A DNA stretch of 64,000 nucleotides. Origin: Sambucus nigra. Taxonomy: Eukaryota; Streptophyta; Magnoliopsida; Dipsacales; Adoxaceae. Numbering within the stretch: position 1 is the first letter of the stretch; each line of letters begins with the position of its first letter. Of this stretch, positions 23,060 to 35,115 are shown one piece after another. The translations under genes were made by a program, and so were the position numbers. The stretch lies in the NCBI GenBank assembly GCA_949130495.1, contig OX422221.1, positions 152,253,741 to 152,317,740 on the forward strand. The letters are read 5' to 3'. Below the pieces are notes generated by a model, which was not told the DNA's origin, searched no databases, and worked only from the letters and a program-made list of their open reading frames with translations.

Positions 23060-23675
23060 AGTAATTAGAGGAGTCTAAACCAAACTTATTCACTAGATCC
23101 CTAGCATATTTTGATTGAGATATGAATATACCATCCATAAGTTGATCCACTTGGAGACCAAAGAAGAACGTAAGCTCACCAACCATGTTCATCTCAAACT
23201 CGCTCATCATCTCCTCCTTAAACGTGTGAGAATGTTGGGAACATGTGGATCCAAATACTATAATGTCCACTTAGAGTTAGGTAGTATATATTGCACCACT
23301 CTCTCTCCTGAAAAATAATGTCATATCCATCCCCCTCTCTTGAAGCCACGGGATAAGAGATAAGAAGTGAGCCTCTCATACTAAGCACGGCGGTTCTTGC
23401 TTCAAACCATATAAGGCCTTCTTAAGATATTCCGGGTGCTTTGGGTCTTTGAACCCCTATATTATTCAACTTGCACTCCCTCATGTAAAATGCCATTAAG
23501 GAAGGAACTATTGACATCTATATGGTATGAATTGAACCGTAGACAATATGTTATGGCGAGTAGTAAGCGAACGGACTCAAGCCTAGAAACAGGAGTGAGT
23601 GTCTCATCAAATTATAAACCCTCAATCTATTTCTAGGTTTTAACGACCAACCTACACTTATTATTAACTATCGTA
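23060..23675 (-). pseudogene. pol: Copia reverse transcriptase remnant
   Basis: The minus strand, right to left: RLVV, IEGL-FDETLTPVSRLESVR, a HIDVNSSFLNGILHEG block, FKDPKHPEYLKKALYGLKQ, then (23055-23270) EEMMSEFEMNMVGELTFFFGLQV and FISQSKYARDLVNKFGLDSSN. This is the Copia RT in correct order; it continues across Tekay-1 into 13772-13035. Frameshifts lie near 23330 and 23450. The YVDD catalytic box would fall between 23270 and 23330; the sequence MDIIVFGST suggests that its Asp pair is disturbed. Confidence 0.85.
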
Positions 23676-23694
23676 CCATGCCCACTTAGAAATG

Positions 23695-25145
23695 CTAGAT
23701 TCCTAATTCCAAGATATCACCTTCAACTACCATCCCCGAGTAAAGAACAACCTAGCTGATGCCCTTACCACCTTAGCTTCTATAATTGACGTGACCGAAG
23801 GAATAGACATGCCCCCTTCCTTGTCTAAAAGCAAGATAAACCAAGCCAGTGCTACCACATTGATCTTAGAACAGAAGAAGACCCCGATATAGCCAACTAC
23901 TGGTACTATGGTATTTGGTGCCTCCTCAAGTATGGTAAGTATCCCCAAGGTTCTGACAAGAAAGATCGAGCAACCCTCTAAATACTTGTTTCCTAGTATA
24001 TTGTCTATGATAAAGCACTGATTAAGAGAAACTTTGATGGAACCCATTTGCACTACATCGCTGGGGCTGACATTGAAGAGATGATGAAGAAAATCCACAG
24101 CGAGGAATAGAGTTCCTACATGAACATCTATATGCTCACCAAGAATATCATCCGAGAGGGTTACTACTGGACTATCATGGTTCATGATTGCACAGACGAC
24201 ATTCAAAAATTCCTTAAATGCCAGCAATTTTCTAACCTGTAACACTTTTCTCCGTGGGAATTGTACAACATGACTTATCCCTAGCCATTATCCATATGGG
24301 GCATTGACATCATAGGGATGTTTACACCCAAATCATCAAATGGTCATGAATTCATCTTGGTTTTCGTTGACTACTTCACTAAATGGGTCAAAGTCGAGTC
24401 ATATGCAGTGCTGAATGCCAAGAAGGTGGCTAAGTTCATCCGAAAAAACATCATCTACCGATATGCGGTCCCACACGAGCTGGTATCAGATAATGGGTTA
24501 TATTTCGAGGTAGAAGTTACAGTGGTAGTCGATGAGTATGGGATTCAGAAACCCAAATCGTCTCCCAACCGACCTTAAACTAATGGATCAGTTAAAACAA
24601 CAAATAAGAACCTCAAAGCCATCATCAGCAAGATGATCGAGAGTTATCGAGATTGGGCCAACCGAATCCCTTACACCCTCTTGGGATACCACACTTAAGT
24701 TCGAACCTCTATTGGGGCTACGCTTACTCTCTAGTCTATGGCATGGAATCAGTCTTACTCCTAGAGATGGAAATACCTTCACTGTGCATCATGCTAGAAA
24801 ATAAGGTCACCGAGGAGGACTAGCATCAAAGCTGTCTCAACGAGTTGTCACCCTTGCATGAAAGGAGGCCGAAAGCTCTATATCACATACAAGTGTATCA
24901 ACTTTGTATAGCGTGACCATTCAATAAGAGAGTCAAGGGCCGCGGTGTCCAAGAAGGGGACTTAGCCTGTAAAGAGATTATAGAACACATCTTGGACCCC
25001 ATAGGGAAATTTAAGACCAATTAGGGCAGCCCCTACATTGTGAGGAAAATCTTGTCCAACGTCGTTGCTATGCCCAACGACCTTGATGGACAAGAAATGG
25101 CACATCTAGTCAACCTGGACCGTCTCAATAAATTCTATCCCTAGT
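23695..25145 (+). pseudogene. pol: Tat-2 RNase H end and integrase
   Basis: It starts inside pol: NYHPRVKNNLADALTTLAS (RNase H tail), then the integrase zinc finger region with REGYYWTIM and KFLKCQQFSN, where the first Cys of the CxxC pair is Phe (the Tat-3 copy reads RCLKC). The core has WGIDIIG, NGHEFILVFVDYFTKWV and ELVSDNG; the catalytic Glu position reads Lys (24594-24596). C-terminal blocks: SYRDWANRIPYTL, GDL, and DLDGQEMAHLVNLDRLNKFYP near 25080-25140. Stops and frameshifts are frequent after 24580. The 5' part of the element is missing: the junction with Copia lies near 23680. Confidence 0.85.
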
Positions 25146-25688
25146 CTAAAATCTCAGCACGCTACGACTCTGCTCATTTCCCTTCTATTCAAAAATACAA
25201 TAAAAACATTCATTTCCTTCTACTCAGATCTACGTGGGTCCTGATCCTCTAAAAAATATTTTTTCTTGTAAAAAATGAATTCCTAAAAAAATTCAAAACC
25301 CTAAAAGGTACGTACGCAGCTCATCCGTTTTACATGAGCACGACCACCTTCTTTTTCAACAAAAAGCTATTATTTTCTTATCCCCAAGAGCGACAGTTCA
25401 TTTTAACATCTACGTGAATAAAAGGATTATGTATGCCTTAGCGATTGGTATAGATAAATCAAATGAAAAACTCATTAAGAGGCACAACTAGATGATCAAA
25501 AACTCCTTTATTTCATTTTTTGAAATTTCACTACGATTACATCGGCATATGGAGTCAAACAACTTCAATTGTCAGCTTACTCCTACTTTCTTAAAACAAA
25601 AATAAAAATAAGCACCACTAATCCAAGAAGTAACCATCAAATTATTCCCAAGCATAGAACCACACCCATCACAGAGGCTTCACATATC
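25146..25688. other. Spacer between Tat-2 integrase and antisense ORF
   Basis: It is non-coding but matches 62410-62880 of Tat-3 in inverted orientation, e.g. gctaaggcataca / tatgccttagc and gtacgtacgcagctcat. Conservation between two copies shows that integrase and antisense gene travel as one unit. Confidence 0.6.
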
Positions 25689-26977
25689 CTACCCGCAGCT
25701 GCTAGAGGAACTATCCCCATCACCACCCACATCTTGGGGTCCCCAAACTTCCCTTTCCTGAATAGAGTGGTGAAGACTCTCCATAGAGCTATAGGCCAAG
25801 ACTAGATTGGAGAAAACCATAATAACTCCCTCCATGGTGTCATATATAATAAACCACCTTTGTACAGTCTCCACAGCCAGCATCTTGGCCACTACCTTTT
25901 TCCATAACCACTTCATGTAGTCCCTTGAGACATACCAGACTCGCCCAGTAGATTGTGAAGGACGAGATGATTGTCGGTGATTATCCCATAAAGATCCATG
26001 CCATATGCGCATACGCTCAATCGGATCCTCCACTGGAAAGAATTTTAGTGCCTGCAGTGGCACGGTTTGTTCCCAACCAAATTAGCGCAGTAGCCATGAG
26101 GGAAATTGAAAAAATTTTGTCGAAGGCCTACCAACCAATCATATTGGTACTCTCCAAGTTCCAGAATGGGAAACATCTTCCCCCACCAAGGCACTAACCG
26201 GCGTAATCCTTGAGCCCTGTGCTCTATGAACTACTTTTCCCAACTCTGGATATCCAACCCTACATTGAATAAAAAGAGTGAGAAGAAGTTTGGCACCTCT
26301 GGAAAAGAATACTCAGGTGGAACCGCCATACGTAACCTCTCTGACAGCTACATGAACAGTATTACAGGGCTACCCCTCAGAAAGTAGGAACGACCTTCCC
26401 GCCAGGCATCCAGACCATTCAAAGTCTCTACCAGTATCACCACCGTAGGATTACGACGATACGACATCTATAAAATAATAGTTGCAAGTTGGGGGTCCAC
26501 CAATACTTCCCCAACTACCAATAGCTGTATTGAAACCAAGCCCAAAATGATGTCCCCAACAGAACCAACATTGTCGACACCCTGCAAATGAATAGAATGC
26601 AACACCGCAGGAAGAAAAATCATCCCTCCTATGACTAACGACCTGGATACGAAAGGTTAAATATGCAGAAGTCCCTCCAATATCTCCCTAAGGGATCGGG
26701 AAAACTCAGGTATAGCATATGCAATGCTTGGATTTATCCCCAACTTCGTAGATAACTCTTCATAGGTTGGGCAAATTTCTTCTAACCCGAAGCGAAAGAC
26801 ATAGTCTTCGGGGTACCAGAACTCAACTGACGCCATCATTATATTCCACTCTATGGGTCGGTTGTTTCACAAAGAGACTCACCGCATGTTGAAAGCATCG
26901 TAGTCAACATTGTAAGAACACATTGCATCCAAATTTTTGAGGTAGTTCGCGAACTTAACACTACCAAGGAGAGCCAT
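25689..26977 (-). pseudogene. Antisense gene 1 of Tat-2, DUF7745-like
   Basis: The ATG at 26975-26977 opens MALLGSVKFANYL; its partner in Tat-3 opens MALPVSIEFSNYL. Blocks: YPEDYVFRFGLEEICPTYEELSTKLGINPS (26657-26839) and a C-terminal part ending near VWGPQDVGGDGDSSSSSCG (25691-26063), colinear with 61108-62400. The P-T-x-E-E start and the later GLRQ..FG region of the partner recall DUF7745, a plant domain annotated near retroelements; I assign this by memory of the family pattern only. Function is unknown. It is broken by stops just after the start (FNMR-stop) and by frameshifts in 26100-26650. It is opposite in strand to pol. Confidence 0.6.
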
Positions 26978-27061
26978 ATCACAAGTGAAGAAGAATGTGA
27001 GCAAAGAAGGATGTAACGGAGAAGTAATGTGGAAGTGTAAAGAGAAGCTCCATCCACACCC

Positions 27062-27229
27062 CTATTTATACTTGAAAACTCTCAAGCAAAGACAAGAAAC
27101 CCTGCAGAAATCGAAGGAAAACTTACCCCACCAAGTACCAAGCAATTAAACAAAGTGCAATAAAATCCTTGGTTTGATTAGACTGGTCTGACATGCCGAT
27201 AGGCAGGACATGGGTCATGCCGATCGACA
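27062..27229 (-). promoter_or_regulatory. Promoter of antisense gene 1 (Tat-2)
   Basis: The minus strand has AGTATAAATAGG (TATA at about 27062-27072), about 90 bp before the ATG. Upstream lie two dyads, TGCCGATAGGCA (27194-27205) and TGCCGATCGACA (27218-27229), exactly 24 bp apart. The same pair, also 24 bp apart, occurs before the Tat-3 copy. Confidence 0.65.
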
Positions 27230-27573
27230 ACCCCATATTTTTGGGAAATCCCCTTTTTCATTTTTCATAAAAATAAAAATAAAACTCAATAAAAATATTT
27301 TTATTTTAAGGGAATTCCGAATTTCCTTATCCTTATGTTTTTACTCATACCAATTTAAAATCAAATCTTTCTCCAATCATTTTTAATTCTTTTTACGGCC
27401 TCAACAGCAAAGTAAAAAGAGCATGTGCATTAGTCACTAAAAAGAGAAATTAACAAAGAAATTCATTCCATTTGCATATATATTTGATGTGTTACATTGA
27501 TTTTGCAGGAAAAAAAGGAAATACAACGGGACTCATCCCGAACCCACCTACAATCTCTCTCTCTCTCTCTTAT
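27230..27573. other. Spacer between the two antisense genes of Tat-2
   Basis: It is AT-rich with long A/T runs (27270-27310); a (CT)n tract lies at about 27552-27570 and 27594-27600. It may hold the 3' end signals of antisense gene 2. No coding similarity was seen. Confidence 0.45.
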
Positions 27574-29747
27574 TTATATTTTTTTTACTTTTCTCTCTCT
27601 AGGATCCTCCTTCCCTGCGCGTGCTCTCTTTCCTCTATGACGGGACAACATGCCACCACTCCCAGAGCCAGACCCTTCCTCAGACGAGGCAGACGACATA
27701 AAACAAGAAGGAACTGGAATCACATCCCGAATGTGGGCAGTAGCTAAAGATATCCAATCCCAAATTTCCATCAAGTAAGCGGTGGAGACCCGAATATAAT
27801 TCAAAAGAAAACAAAAAGAAGAAGATCAATCAGTCTGAGGCAAAGGAAGAAATCAGGAAAATAAAAGACAAAGAGACAAAAGGTATACCTTAGGTTGAAG
27901 GACCTCCTCTGTCAATCCCAACACCTTAGGGTCCATCGGATTAAGTTGGTCCAATATACGCACCGACCCTCCATCAACTCATTGGATGTTGTATCCAGGT
28001 GAGAACAACTCTACAAAGGGAGCCTCTGAAGTCGTCATCACTGATGGTTTCGTTGTACTGCTTGCACTACAGGAGGACCCCACCTGCCGACTCGAACCCG
28101 CACGGGGAAGAGACATCATGTCATATATGCTAGGTGGCATCAACCAAATCAACACAAATTTCATTTAGTCATACATCATCGCCATGTCAGTATATGATGA
28201 GTAAGGATCACCCATCATCGCCACTACCCGCGCATCATCTGAGATCTCCCATACTCCCCTCATATAAATAGGGGGATTCTTTGATGGCACCGTAGGCTCA
28301 TCCTCCATAATCTGTCGAACTACTCTCTCCCCCGAGGTACTAAGAGTGTCCAAACTCATGCACTAGCAGACGCCGTATCTGCACATGTCCCCCAATCAAC
28401 CCCGTGTGTTGGACGGTCATCCCTTGGGGATAGAAGGTCACATACCAATTCCTTAGCAAAAGAAAAAAGATCAATATCAAGAAAATATCATCAAACGAAA
28501 GATGATTTCAAAAGAAAAAAACGTAAGGACTTACGAGAACACTCATTAGTCCATTTAAGACCAGACGCACCGTCTCCAGAGAGAGGGACTTCTTCGATTG
28601 TCGATTGGACTTCTTCCACCAATACATCCGGCAGAAGTTCCCAATAGAATCGTCCTTCAAAGATATCAATTGGGTGTAAAACCCAATAACCTCATAGAAC
28701 CACATCTGCAAAAGGTAAGCAATTAAGAAATAAAGAATAAAATGCATAAAGGAAAATGCGAACGCATAAAGGAAAGTGCAAAAAGTGAAGAATACCTCAA
28801 GAAGATATGTGGCTCTAGTAAAAGTTTGCCATCACCACTGGCTGAGGGCATCAAGAGAATAATAAAGGGTCGCCAAGGTTAGGCTCCCCCAGTCATAAAG
28901 ACGGATGTCCAAAAACACCCTCAAGAACGCCAGAAACCATAAATGGATGATATCGCCACTCGTCGCCACCAAAAAACCCCCCAACACCAGAAAAATAAAC
29001 TGACGATCCATCTATCGCCCATCACTCTCATCAATCCTCCTTCACACTAACAACTCCCTTAAAAGAGAAAAACAAAGAGATTCCCCATAAATCACCCTCT
29101 CCACATCACCCAATACCGTCGTCACTACATCCGGCATCACCCTCAGAGTCCTATCCACCTCAATCCTCACCCCCTCGCAACCCAACCCCAGCAGCTGTTG
29201 AACGTCTATGGGAGTCATTGTCATCTCCATAAAGCCAAAATGAAAGGTGTGGGTGGTTTCCCACCGCCTCTCCACTAGAGAACAGAGAACGGCCGTAGAA
29301 TGAGGCATCTCATCCAGAGAAAACGTCAATCTCCCAAAATCGACAGATGACACCATCCAACGCACCACAGATGGAATGTGCTCCCAAAGATCCTTAGGCC
29401 CCTTCATCCCTTGAGCACGCATAGTTGACATAGAAACATAAAATTATCAAAAGAAAAAATCAAAAACCCTTGTCAAGTTCAAGAAATAAGGAAATCTCGT
29501 CAATAAAAAAAGGAAGAGAATACCAAAAGTCATCAATACTTACATAGACTCCAGGGTTCACCGCCCTAGAAGAGAGATGACGTAAAGGATCGCACAAGAG
29601 ATTCCGATCATCCGCTACTGGATCGAGTGAGTCAAAAGGGTTTTCGATGCCCAAAGAAATTTGAACCCTAACCCTCCAGTCCTAGCCTGCCCAATCGTCC
29701 GCATTAATCCATGCCATGTGTGTTGCGCTACTTGAGAACTCAGCCAT
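27574..29747 (-). pseudogene. Antisense gene 2 of Tat-2, plant mobile domain protein
   Basis: Start ATG at 29745-29747. Exon 1 (29747-29544, 204 nt, phase 0) ends NPGVY before GTAAGT; the Tat-3 exon 1 is also 204 nt. Exon 2 (about 29431-28800) carries WEHIPSVVRWMVSSVDFGRL, CSLVERRWETTHTFHFGFME and MTPIDVQQLLGL, the core of the plant mobile domain (PF10536; host relatives MAIN/MAIL1). Then TYLLE, an intron with GT...TTTTGCAG, MWFYEVIGFYTQLISLKDDS and LVLNGLMSVL before GTAAGT. Further exons lie at 28480-27870 and the last at about 27800-27574 with a basic tail (HRGKRARAGK). Several splice acceptors and codons are decayed. Role unknown; host relatives act in the nucleus in gene regulation and silencing. 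Confidence 0.75.
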
Positions 29748-29840
29748 TTTTTTACTTTTAAAATTTAGAATGATTTGCAGAAGGTAATTGCAGAAAAAGG
29801 CAAGTCAAAAAGCTGTAAAAAATAAGGAGAACTCACCCTC

Positions 29841-29974
29841 TTTTTATAGGACGCTAAAGGGCATGTTGATTGGCCCTGTCACCCACCTATCGGCATTTTC
29901 CCTCCCCCTAGTAGAGGTACCCCAAAAGTCCATGCTACTGCCATTTGGCACTCTTCCAACCATGCAGGTCGGCA
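29841..29974 (-). promoter_or_regulatory. Promoter of antisense gene 2 (Tat-2)
   Basis: The minus strand reads CCTATAAAAAGAGG (TATA, 29841-29850), about 95 bp before the ATG. Upstream boxes: TGTTGATTGGCC (29864), CACCTATCGGCA (29884), TGCCATTTGGCA (29939) and TGCAGGTCGGCA (29963), plus-strand starts. The outer pair is 24 bp apart; the inner pair is 20, explained by a small indel in a GGTG run relative to Tat-3. Confidence 0.65.
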
Positions 29975-30337
29975 CCCAATTTAAAATTTCATACAAAAAT
30001 TCCCCAGAAATGCCTGAAAATCTCAAAAACTCCAAAAACAATTCTTGAATTTTCCAATTGGATTTTAGAACCCTTTTTAACAAGATTTATTTTTACCACA
30101 CTCATTCCCCTGGCAGAACTCTTATCCCCCTAGCGGGATTCCCGAAATTAATTTCACGTCTACCCAACAATGCCTCTGAAGGACACCACAAATTCCCCAT
30201 CTGAGAAGCATCAGACCCTCGGATCATTCCCTTTCCCCTAGCGGAACCTAAAATCAAATGCTTCCCAAAATCCTCAGTGGAACTACAAAACGCATATCCC
30301 TAGTGGAGTCTCAACATTTCCCCTAGAAAACTTAATC
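29975..30337. other. Spacer with short ccctagyggr repeats
   Basis: No gene was seen. Words such as cccctagcggga (30128), cccctagcggaa (30235), ctcagtggaact (30273) and ccctagtggagt (30298) recur. The inverted partner 57782-58140 has matching ttccgttggggaa-type words. Confidence 0.5.
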
Positions 30338-31888
30338 CCTCAGAATTGGCTTCGACCTGCAGAAATGATTGCTTCTACTTAAGCCCTCAGAATTGGCTTC
30401 GACCCTCAAAATTGCTCGCTTCTACTTAAGCCCATGAAATTGTCTTCGACCCTCAGAATTGGTCTCTTCTACTTAAGCCCTTAGAATTGTCTTTGACCCA
30501 TATAATTGGTCGCTCTTAAGCCCTCATAATTGGATTCAACCCTAAGAATCGATCACTTACACTTAAGGCCTCGAAATTTTCTTCGACCCACAGAATTGGT
30601 CACTTTTACTTAAGCCCTCAGAATTTGCTTCGGCCATCAGATTTGGTGGCTTCTACTTACGCTCTCTGAATTGGCTTCGACCCACAGAAGGTCTCTTTTA
30701 CTTAAGCCCTCAAAATTGGTCGCTTTTACTTAAGCCCTTAGAATTGGCTTCGACCCTCAAAATTGGTCGCTTTTACTTAATCCTATATAATTAGCTTCGA
30801 CCTACATAATTGATCTGTTTTACTTAAGCCCTCAGAATTGGCTTTGACCCGCAGAATTGGTTGCATCTACTTAAGCCTGCAGAATTGGTCACCCCTATCT
30901 TAAACCGTCAAAATTGACTTCGAACTGTAGAATTGGTCGCTTCTACTTAAGCCCTCAAAATTGGCTTCGACCCATAGAATTTGTCGCTTCTACTTAAGCC
31001 CTCACAATTGGCTTTGACCTGCATAATTGGTCACTTTTACTTAAGCCCTCGGAATTGGGTTCGACCCGCAGAATTGGTCGCTTTTACTTAAGCCCTCAAA
31101 ATTGGCTTCGACCCTCAAAATTGGTCGCTTTTACTAAAGCCCACAGAATTGGCTTTGACCTGCATAATTGGTCTCTTTTACTTAAGCCCTCAAAATTGGC
31201 TTCGACCTACAAAATTGGTCTCTTTTACTTAAGCCCGTAGAATTGGCTTCAACCCACAGAATTGGTCACCCCTATCTTAAACCCTCAGAATTGGCTTTGA
31301 CCCGTAGAATTGGTCGCTTCTACTTAAGCCCTCAAAATTGGCTTCGACCCCAGAATTAATCACTTCTACTTAATAACTCAGAATTGGTCACTTTTACTTA
31401 ATCCCTCATAATAGGCTTCGACCCACAGAATTGGTCGCTTCTACTTAAGCCCTCATAATTAGCTTCAACCCGCAGAATTGGTCACTTTTACTTAAGCGTG
31501 TAGAATTGGCTTTGACTCGCAGAATTGGTCACTTTTACTTAAGTCCGTAAAATTGGCTTTGACCTGCAGAATTGGTCGCTTTTACTTAATCCCTCAGAAT
31601 TGGTTTTGACCAGTAGAATTGGTCACTTCTACATAATTCCCCAAAATTAGCTTCGACCCGTAGAATTGGTCGCGTTTACTTAAGCCTCAGAATTGGCTTT
31701 GACCCGCAGAATTGGCTGCTTCTAATTAAGCCCATAGAATTGGTTACTTCTATTAAGCCCACAGAATTAGCTTCGACCTTTAAAATTTATCGTTTCTATT
31801 TACGCCCTCAGAATTGGCTTCGACCCTCAGAATTGGTTGCTTCTACTTAAGCCCGCAGAATTGGCTTTGACCCATATAATTGGTCACT
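30338..31888 (+). repeat. 47-bp tandem array (about 30 units) in Tat-2
   Basis: The unit runs from cttaagccctcagaattggc through ttcgacccgcagaattggtc to gctttta, 47 bp, with two agaattgg half-motifs per unit. Units differ by substitutions and partial deletions. The array sits between antisense gene 2 and the LTR promoter. Weak frames in it (e.g. 31055-31240) only translate the repeat. Confidence 0.9.
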
Positions 31889-32878
31889 CCCTACCTTTGA
31901 TCTCAATTGTCACCTCCTCTTGGGTCATCAGAATCGTCCATCATCAGCATCCCCTTAGGTCCTCGGGATTTACCTCGACCTTCTAAACCGATCATCTTTG
32001 TCCCTTAGGTCCGCAGAACCGACCTCTTACTAAAACATCATGTGGTGTCTATTCAACGCCTTTCACTTGTTCCAAGCTCACCCATCGAGGGGCTCTATAG
32101 ACACAACATTCTAGGACCACTTAAGTCTCTCCTTAGGTCCCTAGCACCTATTCCTTTCACTATATACACTATGTCGCACTCCGAGTACCAATCTAGTGGC
32201 CATCGGGCGCTCCTAGGCCATAATTTGACCCCAATAAGCTCTATCTTCAGAGAAAAATCTCTTTTAATCATTGAAGTCCACTGAAACCCCTTTCTAATAG
32301 TTCATCCAATGCACGAAAAGGCATAATCGTTCGGACAAACGATAAGTTTTTCCCCAAAAATCGATCTGGTGGCCATCGAGCGCTCTCGAACTGCATTTGA
32401 CCTAAGTCAACTCTTCATCGCAAATAAGACTGAATGAATCTCCAAAGGTCACAGAATACCCTTTCCAACAGTCCACCTCGCACGCGATTCTGACTTACGG
32501 TACGGACAAACGATTTGATGTACTCTGAAATTTCATCGGGCGCTTTCGGCCCCAATTAACCAAAGTCAACTCTCTGAGCCATGCAAAAATCTTTTTAATA
32601 TTGAAGTACATCTCCTAACCTTTCCAAAAGTCCACCCCATTCACAATTCTGACTTACCGTTTAGACAAACGGTATATTTTCTTCTGACGATCTCCTGTCC
32701 AAAGAATCGACGTGTGCTTTCGAGCCACATTTAACCTAAAGTCAACTCTCGGACTCGAGATCAGTCCAAATAACTCTTAAAGTTATCTAAATTAACTTTA
32801 TAATTATATGCCTTGTGTATGATTTGGATCAATGAATTACGTTCTATGACCATTTTTCTAAGAAAATTTGCATGAGAC
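31889..32878 (+). repeat. Tat-2 U3-like region with about 160-bp diverged repeats
   Basis: 31890-32040 holds transition units resembling the Tat-3 array (tcacctcctcttgggtca). 32040-32230 matches the inverse of 43760-43930 (shared SPIEGLYRH reading and ccatcgaggggctctatag). From 32230 to 32760 three diverged units recur, each with acaaacg near 32335, 32508 and 32660. Confidence 0.6.
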
Positions 32879-32986
32879 TGCCAATTGGCACGTCCCAGAC
32901 CCTGCCCATCGACAGTGTCTGGGGTCATCTGCCGATAGGAAGGACAAGGGTTGTACCGATCGTCAACCCCCTGACCCTAAAAAAGG
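32879..32986 (+). promoter_or_regulatory. LTR promoter boxes and TATA-like site of Tat-2
   Basis: Four dyads: TGCCAATTGGCA (32879), TGCCCATCGACA (32903), TGCCGATAGGAA (32930) and TACCGATCGTCA (32954). Steps are 24, 27 and 24 bp. A degenerate TATA, CCTAAAAAAGG (32976-32986), follows 11 bp after the last; the Tat-3 counterpart is CCTATAAAAAGG. Confidence 0.65.
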
Positions 32987-33292
32987 GGGGCATGACCTCA
33001 CTACCAAGCACACCTACAGCTCAGATCCATCATCATCACTAATCTCAGCTACATTCTCTCAAAATTAGTGAAGTTCCTCCATGTGAAGTTCCATTCAAGT
33101 TTACATTCCCGTCCTTTTCATACCCAATTTAGTAAATCACATTCTCTCTCATTCGACATCCATTTCACGTTCAAGGGAGTTCACACAAGCTTAAAGATCA
33201 AGCTTCAAAGAGGGTCCAATTTCTTCCCTCTCTCTTTAAATTCCTTATTTTTACATAAATTTCGTTAGATTCATAATCTAATTCCTACTTTA
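32987..33292 (+). repeat. Tat-2 LTR, R/U5 part left of the solo LTR
   Basis: It aligns with the inverse of 42640-42973 (gacctcactwscaag, then caagcttc-type and tctctccttaaattc words). It ends at the CTTTA target duplication (33288-33292). Confidence 0.6.
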
Positions 33293-34439
33293 TGTGACAC
33301 CCCGCCCAATTAAATATAGGGTGATCATTCCTCTATCGATTCAAAATAGGATATTCAGTTGGTTCATTCTTAGCATCACTATCGAAAAACTTTTTGACAT
33401 ATTAATCACCTAATATAAAATTAAGCTAGGTGTCAAAACATTTCCCATTTAGTAAAACCAAGTAAATTCCATTTTCATTAAATCTTAAAATATAAACCAT
33501 TTAACTCCATAACAATCCAAGAATAAATTATAAACCATCAACATACACAGAGATATAATAAGTACTGAACAAGAATCAAACACTGAACTAAATAAGACTG
33601 GGTCAAACTCCCAGTTCAAGACTCCAAACTATAAACTAAACTGAATACAATATCTCCGATGATGGAACCAGAAGTGGGCGACATATGCCCTAAATAAGAA
33701 GTCTAGATGAAACTGAATGGAAAGATAAATGCGTATACTACAAGGACCTACAGCTTCTACAACAGCTGCAGCACGTCAAACAATCCAATTCTTTAATTTT
33801 GATACTCCTGTGGCTGAGCACCTCATATAATACATATATATATAGCAAAAGAGAGAAGAATTACAAGAAACGGGTCAGAGCCCGATGTGTAAAAATGATT
33901 TAGCAAGTATTTAAAACTGGTTCTTAAAACAACTCTTATACGCATGTTAGTTATCGAACTCTCACATGAGTTTCTCACCTCTCGTTTATTGTGCACGCCT
34001 AACATACATCTAATCTCCCCTAGTTATACCTCCCAGTCTAACTAGTCAGAAATCATACTAACACTAACTATGCTCACTAGTAGTATTTCCATATCGCCCA
34101 TACAATACGCTATTCAGATAGTTTATCCCACATACTAAGTTTTATTATTCACCGTATGAATGGTTAATCTTTTATCCACTAAGATTATTTCATTTCTCAA
34201 TTCCATTTTATCTATTATTCTCATAAAGTAGAAAGTTCACCAAGTACACCCATACATATATATAGTCTAATCATCCCTATATATATATACACTAATCCTG
34301 CACCCTCACATGAAGACCACTTAGTGCAACGTAATGATTATTATTATTACCAAGTCTACTAATTTGACACAGTAGAAATATTCACAAGTTCATATATATA
34401 TATATATAGTCACATCATCCCTATACATATATATACTAA

Positions 34440-34715
34440 TCATGCACCCCCGGGCTAAGACCCATTAGTGCACCCATCCAGAACATCATGCATCCCCGGG
34501 TTAGAACCCACGAATGCACCTATCAATAATAATTCAGCACCCCTGGGTTATCACCCATTAGTGCGCCTAACGATAGAATCTTGCATCCCCGGGTTAGCAT
34601 CCATTAATGCACTTAACAATAGAATTTTTGCACCCCCGAGTTATCACCCATTAGTGCGCTTAACTATAATATTCTTGCACCCCCGAGTTATCACCCATTA
34701 GTGCTCTTAACAATA
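34440..34715. repeat. About 48-bp minisatellite inside the solo LTR
   Basis: Six units start near 34443, 34491, 34541, 34581, 34628 and 34675, each like gcaccccCGGGttatcacccattagtgc. A looser unit lies near 34297. The short protein frame at 34468-34701 just translates the repeat. Confidence 0.75.
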
Positions 34716-35024
34716 ATTTCCCATAATAGGCATACACACATCCTATTATAATTTATAGGTATTTCTCCAACCTACATATATACTGCTCATACGTATTTTA
34801 ATCTCATCTCTATGTATAGTATAAATATTTAGATTACTATCTCTCTCGTAATCTCCAAGGTATATTCTCTCTATACAGAAATAATTAAAGTATTTATCCT
34901 CACATACTTTCCCAAAATTGCATTTTATTTAAGTTTACTATTTGGAAGTTTCTCTCACTCCAATAAACCGGTAAACTCAAAACTTGACTCTAAGAAAATT
35001 CCAAAAAATTCCTTATGTCGCTCG

Positions 35025-35115
35025 AACTAGATGACACGTCATTCGAACCAGAATGACATGTCGTTCGAACCACTTCGTGGGAGATCCCCATCTCGTTTGA
35101 ACCACTTCGCGCGAG
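35025..35115. promoter_or_regulatory. TTCGAA-type box cluster in the solo LTR
   Basis: Words gctcgaac, cattcgaacc, cgttcgaacc and cgtttgaacc follow in a row at 35030-35105. They resemble the Copia LTR boxes although the elements are unrelated, and lie where Tekay-1 and Tekay-2 carry GATCGATC words. Confidence 0.45.

Noticed and set aside
23727..24245. 172-codon minus-strand frame
   Set aside because: It is antisense to Tat-2 integrase zinc-finger sequence on the plus strand; the matching plus-strand motifs decide the orientation. The frame at 63786-63983 is the same kind of shadow in Tat-3.
30338..31888. CRISPR-like regular repeats
   Set aside because: Units are contiguous without unique spacers and lie inside a plant retrotransposon; this is a tandem satellite-type array.
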